Source of the DNA: Humitalea sp038249305
Lineage (GTDB): Bacteria; Pseudomonadota; Alphaproteobacteria; Acetobacterales; Acetobacteraceae
Direction: 5' to 3'
Length of the DNA: 6,800 nt
Assembly (NCBI GenBank): GCA_038249305.1
Contig: JBBRWI010000204.1
Span: 1-6,800 of the forward strand
This document shows positions 1-4,433 of this stretch, in pieces. The notes under the pieces were generated by a model. That model saw only the letters and a list, made by a program, of their open reading frames with translations. It was not told where the DNA came from and made no database searches. Numbering within the stretch: position 1 is the stretch's first letter; each line of letters begins with the position of its first letter. Both the position numbers and the translations under genes were made by a program.

Positions 1-1
1 G

Positions 2-625
2 GAGGAGATCGCGGTCTTCCCGTTGTCCGGTGCGCTGCTCCTGCCACAGGGGCGGCTGCCGCTGAACATCTTCGAGCCCCGCTACATCGCCCTGATCGAG
101 GATGCGATGGGTGCGGGGCGGATGATCGGGATGATCCAACCGGATGGCTCCGCCACCCGCGGGTTCAGTGGGCCGTCGCTGTACCGCGTCGGCTGCGTCG
201 GGCGGATCTCCTCCTTCTCGGAATCGGAGGACGGGCGCTTCCTGATCACCCTGAACGGGCTGCTGCGCTTCGCCGTGGTCGAGGAGGTGGCACTGCGCCG
301 CGGCTATCGGCGGGTGCGGGCCGACTACAGCGCCTTCGCCGCCGACCTCGCGGCCGAGGAGACGGCCCCGATGGACCGGGAGGCGCTGCTCGCGGCGCTG
401 CGCCCCTATTTCAAGGCGCAGCAGATCGACGCGAATTGGGACGCGATCGACCATACGGCGGATGCGACGCTGGTCACGACCCTGTGCATGGTCTGCCCCC
501 TCGATCCGCGCGAGAAGCAGGCTCTGCTGGAGGCGCCGACCCCAGCCGACCGGGCGAGCATGCTGATCGCCCTTTTGCAGATGGAAGCGCATAGCGGCAC
601 CGCCCCGGAAGGTCGCCCGAGTTGA
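2..625 (+). CDS. Lon substrate-binding (LON-N) domain protein, 5'-partial
   Basis: This is a stand-alone relative of the N-terminal substrate-binding domain of Lon protease (COG2802 type). It has no AAA+ ATPase and no Ser-Lys protease domain. The frame is open to the left edge and reads EEIAVFPL before position 23, so the TTG at 23 is an internal Leu codon and the true start lies upstream. Visible residues 3-28 carry the family hallmark: IAVFPL, then LPLNIFEPRY. A G-RI-F-E-DGR-LITL-G--RF strand pattern follows, then a helical C-terminal half, as in Lon-N. The visible 207 residues are close to the family's usual size, so only a few N-terminal residues are probably missing. The molecular role of these free-standing domains is unsettled; protein binding or quality control is inferred from Lon. 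The Trm112 gene follows after 37 bases on the same strand and is probably co-transcribed. Confidence 0.9.
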   Translation, partial: EEIAVFPLSGALLLPQGRLPLNIFEPRYIALIEDAMGAGRMIGMIQPDGSATRGFSGPSLYRVGCVGRISSFSESEDGRFLITLNGLLRFAVVEEVALRRGYRRVRADYSAFAADLAAEETAPMDREALLAALRPYFKAQQIDANWDAIDHTADATLVTTLCMVCPLDPREKQALLEAPTPADRASMLIALLQMEAHSGTAPEGRPS

Positions 626-662
626 GCGATCAGCGCCGGACCGCCACGTGGGAGACGCAGCG

Positions 663-875
663 ATGACCGAAACGGCGACCGCCCCCGAAGCCCCCGCCGG
701 TGGCGCGGTGGACCCGCGTCTGCTGGAAATCCTGGTCTGCCCGGTCACCAAGGGGCCTTTGCGCTACGACCGCGCGGCCGGCGAATTGGTCAGCGACCAG
801 GCGGGCCTGGCTTTCCCGATCCGCGACGGCATACCGATCATGCTGCCGGATGAAGCCCGCCGCCTGGACGGGTGA
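663..875 (+). CDS. Trm112 family protein (UPF0434/YcaR-like)
   Basis: A 70-residue protein of the Trm112/YcaR family. In eukaryotes and archaea Trm112 is a small zinc-binding partner that activates tRNA, rRNA and release-factor methyltransferases; the bacterial role is less defined. The Trm112 core spans residues 16-66: DPRLLEILVCPVTKGPL, then GLAFPIRDGIPIML and a short tail. Only Cys26 of the usual zinc-binding cysteines is present; CPVTKG replaces CPxC and the second pair is gone, so zinc is probably not bound. I chose ATG 663 because GGGAG at 650-654 sits 8 bases upstream. A GTG at 648 would add five residues but destroys this spacing logic. The stop overlaps the next start by one base (TGATG at 873-877), which implies translational coupling to the DUF971 gene. 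The family call is firm; the biochemical role is open. Confidence 0.9.
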   Translation: MTETATAPEAPAGGAVDPRLLEILVCPVTKGPLRYDRAAGELVSDQAGLAFPIRDGIPIMLPDEARRLDG

Positions 876-1258
876 TGCCCCACGCCGTTACCGAACTGCG
901 GCTGCGCCAGGCGGAGCGGGTGCTGGATGTGACGTTCGCGGACGGCGCCCGCTTCAGCCTGCCGGCGGAGTACCTGCGCGTCGAAAGCCCCTCGGCCGAG
1001 GTGCAGGGCCATGGTCCGGGGCAAAGGACCATCGTGCCGGGCCGGCGGCATGTGAACATCATGCGCCTGGAACCGGTCGGGCACTACGCGGTGCGGATCG
1101 TCTTCGACGACCTGCACGACAGCGGCATCTACCCGTGGCCCACCCTGCGCCGGCTGGGCGAGGAACAGGCCGAAATCTGGGCCGCCTATGAAGCCGCACT
1201 CGGCGAACGCGGCCTGTCACGCGATCCGCCGGCGCGGCGCGGTCAGCCCGGTTCGTAG
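875..1258 (+). CDS. DUF971 / GBBH-like N-terminal domain protein
   Basis: A 127-residue protein consisting of the domain found at the N-terminus of gamma-butyrobetaine hydroxylase, without the catalytic 2-oxoglutarate dioxygenase domain. Visible hallmarks are TFADGARFSLPAEYLRV (residues 20-36), SPSAEVQGHGPGQ (38-50), VPGRRHVNI (54-62), and EPVGHYAVRIVFDD followed by HDSGIYPWPTLRRLG (66-95). No cysteine is present, so the zinc site described for the eukaryotic domain is not formed here. Small DUF971 proteins have been linked by gene neighbourhood and fusions to Fe-S/Mrp-type proteins, but their role is not established; I assign none. ATG 875 is chosen over GTG 872, giving a one-base overlap with the Trm112 stop. 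The last 15 or so residues (DPPARRGQPGS) look like a disordered tail. They fall in a 16-base antisense overlap with the convergent metal-binding gene. Confidence 0.88.
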   Translation: MPHAVTELRLRQAERVLDVTFADGARFSLPAEYLRVESPSAEVQGHGPGQRTIVPGRRHVNIMRLEPVGHYAVRIVFDDLHDSGIYPWPTLRRLGEEQAEIWAAYEAALGERGLSRDPPARRGQPGS

Positions 1259-1434
1259 CCGGCGGCACGGATCGCCTGGGCGACATCGGTTTTGGTCAAT
1301 AGGGTGCAGGCCTGGACGGTACCCTCGGCCAGGTTGACCGTCACCTCGGCGCCGGGATCCTGCGCCTTGATCGCCTGCTCGACAGCGCGGACGCAGTGTT
1401 GGCAGGTCATGCCGGTGACGGAGAGGGTGATCAT
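1243..1434 (-). CDS. CopZ-like heavy-metal-associated (HMA) domain protein
   Basis: A 63-residue single-domain HMA protein, predicted to be a cytosolic copper (or other soft metal) chaperone with the beta-alpha-beta-beta-alpha-beta fold. The N-terminus reads MITLSVTGMTCQHC; the GMTCxxC motif places metal ligands at Cys11 and Cys14. The rest fits the family: VRAVEQAIKAQDPGAEVTVNL, then DVAQAIRAAGYEP with the conserved GYEP near the end. A further Cys43 is not a standard ligand. The start at 1434 is chosen because the family begins exactly there; longer in-frame starts up to 1542 add an Arg-rich stretch of non-family sequence. AAGG at 1444-1447 lies 9 bases upstream on this strand. No P-type ATPase or CueR-like regulator is in view, so its partner must be elsewhere. 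It is divergent from the serine protease gene and its 3' end overlaps the DUF971 gene. Confidence 0.9.
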   Translation of the reverse strand: MITLSVTGMTCQHCVRAVEQAIKAQDPGAEVTVNLAEGTVQACTLLTKTDVAQAIRAAGYEPG

Positions 1435-1553
1435 GGCGTGCGGCCTTGCTGCGACGGGAATTGGTCGCGCGGAACCGGCAGCGCGGCAAGTCACCCGCGC
1501 GATATCGCGCAGCCGCGGTTGACCGGGGCTGCGAAAAAGCAAATCTGCCAGTC
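1435..1553. promoter_or_regulatory. Divergent intergenic region with a 14-bp palindrome
   Basis: This 119-base spacer lies between two divergent genes, so it must hold both promoters. A perfect 14-bp palindrome, GCGCGATATCGCGC, occupies 1497-1510 and could be an operator, although one such palindrome is expected by chance in a window of this size and base composition. A TTGACC at 1519-1524 resembles a -35 element for the protease gene. A poor -10 candidate (AATCTG, 1542-1547) follows at 17 bases, which would put transcription start at or next to ATG 1554. No clear Shine-Dalgarno sequence precedes that ATG. No CueR-type operator was recognised for the metal-binding gene. Confidence 0.3.
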
Positions 1554-2606
1554 ATGATCCCGCACCTCCGCACGGCCCTGCTCATTCTCCTCCTCGGCGC
1601 GTTGCCCGCTGCTGCCCAGGTACCTGCTCCGGCACCCACCGAAGGCTTCCGCGTGCTGAACCGCACCGGGCAGCAGGCGACGGGGCTCTACGCCGTGCGC
1701 AGCGGCCGCGCGGATTGGGGCAGCAACCTGTTGAACCGCGGCCCGCTCGGCGATGGCGCGGGGTTCACCCTGCGGCCGAATGAGGGCGCGGGCTGCCGCT
1801 TCGACCTGCGGCTGGTGCTGACCGACGGGCGGGAGTCGGTGGTGCGCGGCCAGGATGTCTGCGCGGAGCGGCAGATCGCCCTCGATCCCTCCACCCCCCG
1901 TGTGCCGGTGGCCGCCGCGGTGCCGGTGCCAGCACGACCCGCCGGCCCCCAGGCGGCGCCGAACACCCAGGCGCGCGCCAGCACCGGCACCGGCTTCGCC
2001 ATCGCCGCCGATCGGGTGATGACGAACCATCATGTCGTGGACAACTGCAATCGCGTCCTGGTCCGGACGCCGGATGGTCGCAGCATCGCCGCGGTGCCGC
2101 CGGCGCGGATCGACGCGGCGCTCGATCTTGCCGTGCTGAACGTGCCGGGGTTGAACCTGCCCGCGCTCGCCTTCCGCGGCGGCCCCACGGTGCGGCGGGG
2201 CGAAAGCGTCGTGGTCTATGGCTTTCCGCTGGCCGGGCTGCTGTCCTCCGACCCCAAGCTGACGCGGGGCGAGATCAATGGCCTGGCGGGCCTGGGCGAC
2301 AACCAGGCGCAGTTCCAGATCAGCGCCGAGGTGCAGCCGGGAAATTCCGGCGGGCCGATGCTGGACATGCAGGGCCATGTGATCGGCGTCGTGGTGTCCA
2401 AGCTGAACGTGCAAAACGTGGCACGCCGCACCGGCGACATCGCACAGAACGTGAATTTCGCCATCAAGGGGACCGCGACGCTCGAATTCCTGCGCCGCGC
2501 GGGCATCACGCCGAGCCTGGCCGAAAGCACCGGGACCGACCGCAGCGCGCCCGACGTGGGCGATATCGCGCAGCGGTCCATCCTGTTCATCCGCTGCGAG
2601 AGGTAG
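1554..2606 (+). CDS. Exported trypsin-like serine protease with accessory N-terminal domain
   Basis: A 350-residue secreted or periplasmic protease. Residues 1-21 form a signal peptide (short basic start, LLILLLGALP core, AAA-Q cleavage region). Residues about 30-110 are a beta-rich accessory domain: FRVLNRTG, YAVRSGRADWGSNLL, FTLRPNEGAGCRFDLRLVLTDG and a second cysteine (C81, C103, perhaps a disulfide). A Pro/Ala-rich linker (112-140) precedes a DegP-like chymotrypsin fold. That fold has STGTGFAI, TNHHVV with catalytic His160, ALDLAVL with Asp191, and QPGNSGGPMLD with Ser265, so the triad is complete. There is no PDZ domain, unlike DegP/DegQ. The C-terminus carries a helical tail ending in IRCER with Cys348. 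The start at ATG 1554 is chosen because it yields the signal peptide directly; a TTG at 1446 would bury it behind 36 basic residues. Substrate unknown; stress or envelope proteolysis is inference. It is a single-gene unit. Confidence 0.9.
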   Translation: MIPHLRTALLILLLGALPAAAQVPAPAPTEGFRVLNRTGQQATGLYAVRSGRADWGSNLLNRGPLGDGAGFTLRPNEGAGCRFDLRLVLTDGRESVVRGQDVCAERQIALDPSTPRVPVAAAVPVPARPAGPQAAPNTQARASTGTGFAIAADRVMTNHHVVDNCNRVLVRTPDGRSIAAVPPARIDAALDLAVLNVPGLNLPALAFRGGPTVRRGESVVVYGFPLAGLLSSDPKLTRGEINGLAGLGDNQAQFQISAEVQPGNSGGPMLDMQGHVIGVVVSKLNVQNVARRTGDIAQNVNFAIKGTATLEFLRRAGITPSLAESTGTDRSAPDVGDIAQRSILFIRCER

Positions 2607-2679
2607 CCGCCCACAAACCCCCTTGCGTTCGGCCAGATCAACGCCGATCCAGGCACCGAAGGCCCAGAAGCCCAAAAAC

Positions 2680-2731
2680 CTAGAGCAATATCGGATCAGA
2701 TGGAATCATCTGATCCGATTTCTTGCTCTAG
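2680..2731. repeat. 52-base imperfect palindrome, dispersed-repeat type, GANTC at the loop
   Basis: Two arms pair over 22 bp. The outer 9 bp (CTAGAGCAA at 2680-2688 with its complement at 2723-2731) are perfect. After a small asymmetric internal loop (one base against three), the inner 13 bp (ATCGGATCAGATG at 2690-2702 with 2707-2719) are also perfect. The terminal loop is four bases, GAAT (2703-2706), which with C2707 forms GAATC, a GANTC site of the CcrM methyltransferase of alphaproteobacteria. A second GANTC (GATTC) starts at 2731. Both ends carry CTAG. The design, an intergenic AT-richer palindrome opening with TAGAGCA, resembles the short dispersed intergenic palindromes I know from alphaproteobacterial genomes; copy number cannot be seen here. 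It could also act as a bidirectional terminator between converging genes, although there is no long T run. Confidence 0.75.
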
Positions 2732-2926
2732 ATTCAACGGCTTCTAGGGCAATTTGCGGCTGAAGAATTGGGCGAGAACCAGGCCCGCCCGGACCCGAAG
2801 TCGCGCCAGCCCGGCCCATGGCCACGAAAACTGACGTGGCGCAGATCGTCGGCGTAGCCGACGTAAGGCGCGTCGGCGATCCCTTCGAACGGCTTTGTCC
2901 GCATCTTGTCGTTGCGGGAAAGGATT

Positions 2927-2964
2927 GCGCCCCCCAGCCGGGCAACAGCCGGACAGGGGGGCGC
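2927..2964 (-). terminator. Candidate terminator hairpin of doxX
   Basis: A hairpin starts 6 bases past the doxX stop codon. Its outer stem is a perfect 9 bp: GCGCCCCCC at 2927-2935 against GGGGGGCGC at 2956-2964. An inner 4-bp CCGG/CCGG stem (2938-2941 with 2949-2952) sits inside it. On the minus strand it is followed by AATCCTTTCCC, which is only a weak U tract. A factor-independent terminator is therefore plausible but not textbook. On the plus strand no T tract follows, so the minus orientation is preferred. Confidence 0.5.
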
Positions 2965-2970
2965 GCAGTG

Positions 2971-3402
2971 CTACGCGCGCACCGCGTCCTTCGGCGCGAA
3001 CAGCCGCGCCGGGTCGAGGGCAAAAGCCCCGGCCCCGAGTCCCGCCTGCACCAGCAACGCCACGGCCCAGAAGGCCGGGAATTCCCAACCGCCGCCCGGT
3101 GCCGTGAACAGCCAGCCCTTGCCGGTATGCTGGAGCAGCGCGCCGAGCATGATCGGCAGAGCCAGCAGGCTGACCAGGCGCACCCAGACGCCAGCCAGCA
3201 GCGCGATGCCCGCCGCGATCTCGGCGGCAATGATCACCACCCCGAACACCGGCGGGTAGCCGATGCTGCCGAAGTACCCCATCGTGCCCGCCAGGCCGAA
3301 GGTGCCCAGCTTCAGCAGCCCGCCATGGGCCAGAAACATGATCCCCATCGAAACCCGCAGCAGGAAGGCGGCATAGGGGGTGGTGGTCGTGGTGTCGGTC
3401 AT
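2971..3402 (-). CDS. DoxX family membrane protein
   Basis: A 143-residue DoxX-family integral membrane protein with four predicted helices at about residues 10-31, 53-72, 75-91 and 108-130. Family marks are the LRVSMGIMFLAHGGLLKL start of helix 1, then TFGLAGTMGYFGSIGYP, the acidic residue in helix 2 (AAEIAAGIALL), and the loop KGWLFTAPGGGWEFPAFW before helix 4. DoxX proteins are named from a subunit of archaeal thiosulfate:quinone oxidoreductase. Most bacterial members are of unknown or redox- and thiol-stress-related function, and no DoxD partner is present here. The start ATG at 3402 is preceded on its strand by GGAG with good spacing (GGAGACCCTC then ATG); a longer frame to 3468 adds non-family residues. 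It is divergent from the LysR gene across 107 bases, the usual layout for a regulator and its target. Confidence 0.92.
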   Translation of the reverse strand: MTDTTTTTPYAAFLLRVSMGIMFLAHGGLLKLGTFGLAGTMGYFGSIGYPPVFGVVIIAAEIAAGIALLAGVWVRLVSLLALPIMLGALLQHTGKGWLFTAPGGGWEFPAFWAVALLVQAGLGAGAFALDPARLFAPKDAVRA

Positions 3403-3509
3403 GAGGGTCTCCAACGTTTGCATCCCCAGGGTGATGCACCCGGACCGGCCCACGCTTCCAAGCATCATCGCGAACGCCCATCATCACTGCGGTCAATGAA
3501 GGACAGCGC
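3403..3509. promoter_or_regulatory. doxX / lysR divergent regulatory region
   Basis: The 107 bases between the two divergent starts should contain both promoters and the LysR binding sites. Candidate operator elements are an imperfect inverted repeat CATCCCCAGGGTGATG at 3421-3436, a GGGTG-ATG-CACCC dyad at 3429-3441, and two direct CATCATC copies at 3463-3469 and 3479-3485, 16 bases apart. TTGACC reading toward doxX lies at 3496-3491, but no good -10 follows it. A strong AAGGA ribosome site at 3499-3503 serves the lysR GTG start with a 6-base gap. The assignment of LysR operators is inference from layout. Confidence 0.35.
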
Positions 3510-4433
3510 GTGGCCGATCTCGGGACCCTCGACCTGAACCTGTTGCGCGTCTTCGATGCGGTCGCGCGCGAACGCCATGTGACGCGCGCCGCCGAACGGC
3601 TGCACCTGTCGCAGCCGGCCGTCTCCAACGCCCTCGCACGGCTGCGGGCGGCATTGGGCGATGAGTTGTTCCTGCGCCGCCCCGGTGGCGTCGAGGCGAC
3701 CGCGCTGGCCCTGTCGCTGGCACCGCCGGTCGCCGAAATGCTCGACCGCCTGCGCGAAACCCTGGCGACCCACGCGCCCTTCGATCCCGCGACCTCGATC
3801 CGCACCTTCACCCTCGGCTTCAGCGAATATGCCGAGGCGGTGCTGGGCGCGGCCCTGGTCGCGCATGTCGCGCAGTCAGCGCCCGGCTGCCTGCTGGCGA
3901 TCCGCCACGCCGACCGCACCAATGCGATCGACATGCTGGAACGCGGCGAGGCAGCACTTGCGGTCGCGATGCTCGGCGAACCGCCGGCGCTCTACACCCG
4001 CGTGCGCTTCCTGCCCGAGGCCTTCCTGACGCTGCTCCGCCCGGGGCATCCGCTGGCGACCGGCGAGATGACCCTGGCCGCCTTCACCGCCTTTCCGCAC
4101 CTGCTGCATTCGCCCAATGGCAGCCTGGACGGCGCGCTGGACGGCCCGTTGCGCGACGCCGGCTTTCCGCGCCGGCTGGGGGCGGTGGTGGCGCATCTGT
4201 CGGCGGTGCCCGAGATTCTGCGGCGGACCGACCTTGTGATGACGCTCTCGGCGCGCCTAGCCCAGCAACTGGCCGAGGCGCATGGGCTGGTCCTCCGCCC
4301 CTGTCCGGTCGAAATCCGGCATTTGCGCCTGTCGCTGGTGTTCCATCGGCGGTTCGAGGCCGACCAGGGCCATGCCTGGCTGCGCCGCGGCCTGCTGGCC
4401 GTCGCGCGCGGCTTGGGGCCGGGGCCGGCATGA
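3510..4433 (+). CDS. LysR-type transcriptional regulator
   Basis: A 307-residue LysR-type regulator of normal length. Residues 7-64 form the winged helix-turn-helix: LDLNLLRVFDAVARERHVTRAAERL, then LSQPAVSNALARLR as the recognition helix, and LFLRRPGGVEAT at the wing. Residues about 97-300 are the periplasmic-binding-protein-like effector domain (FTLGFSEYAEAVLGAAL, then AVAML, RPGHPLA, and LSLVFHRRFEADQGHAWLR near the end). This C-terminal style resembles the NodD/LinR branch rather than the CysB branch; the effector is unknown. GTG 3510 is chosen because AAGGA at 3499-3503 is ideally placed and the LysR motif begins right after; the nearby ATG at 3496 is out of frame. The stop TGA at 4431-4433 overlaps the GMC start (ATGA), so regulator and enzyme are translationally coupled. 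It probably controls its own operon and perhaps doxX. Confidence 0.95.
   Translation: MADLGTLDLNLLRVFDAVARERHVTRAAERLHLSQPAVSNALARLRAALGDELFLRRPGGVEATALALSLAPPVAEMLDRLRETLATHAPFDPATSIRTFTLGFSEYAEAVLGAALVAHVAQSAPGCLLAIRHADRTNAIDMLERGEAALAVAMLGEPPALYTRVRFLPEAFLTLLRPGHPLATGEMTLAAFTAFPHLLHSPNGSLDGALDGPLRDAGFPRRLGAVVAHLSAVPEILRRTDLVMTLSARLAQQLAEAHGLVLRPCPVEIRHLRLSLVFHRRFEADQGHAWLRRGLLAVARGLGPGPA

Larger units (their letters stand above)
2607..2970. other. 364-base gap without a convincing gene
   Basis: The gap lies between the protease stop and the converging doxX stop. It holds a palindromic repeat at 2680-2731 and a strong hairpin at 2927-2964, both listed separately. The remainder (2607-2679 and 2732-2926) shows no family I recognise. 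A 56-codon minus-strand frame runs from ATG 2904 to a TGA at 2736-2734 (starts MRTKPFEGIADAPYVG). It has only about 70% G/C at third positions, lower than the neighbouring genes appear, and no visible ribosome site, so it is not called as a gene. It is in the same frame as doxX, beyond the doxX amber stop. The repeat-side sequence is slightly less GC-rich than the genes. Confidence 0.6.

Noticed and set aside
648..662. GTG 648 as the start of the Trm112 gene
   Set aside because: The GGGAG at 650-654 would lie inside the gene. ATG 663 has correct spacing and family-like length.
1446..1553. TTG 1446 as an upstream start for the protease, adding 36 residues
   Set aside because: It would place an Arg-rich segment before a clean signal peptide and run through the divergent promoter region and the 14-bp palindrome.
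1499..2575. Repeated 15-mer GCGATATCGCGCAGC at 1499-1513 and 2560-2574
   Set aside because: The second copy is ordinary coding sequence (GDIAQ) in the protease, and the identity stops at once on both sides. Chance similarity is the simpler reading.
1491..2675. Long minus-strand open frame of 394 codons opposite the serine protease gene
   Set aside because: Its protein is a His/Arg/Ala-rich shadow with no family motif. The opposite strand encodes an intact protease with triad and signal peptide; such antisense frames are typical of very GC-rich coding DNA.
2734..2904. YADD motif in the short minus-strand frame as a reverse transcriptase remnant
   Set aside because: YxDD alone is too short. 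The flanking residues (PYVG before, LRHVSF after) do not match the RT palm pattern, and no other RT or intron signal is nearby.
2818..3537. 239-codon plus-strand frame opposite doxX
   Set aside because: It is the shadow of doxX, rich in Arg, Gln and Gly, and would run into the lysR start region.
2744..3934. 396-codon minus-strand frame spanning doxX, the promoter region and the start of lysR
   Set aside because: It runs in another frame over doxX, which has all family marks, and through a regulatory gap. Composition is Arg/Ala/Gly-biased with no recognisable domain.
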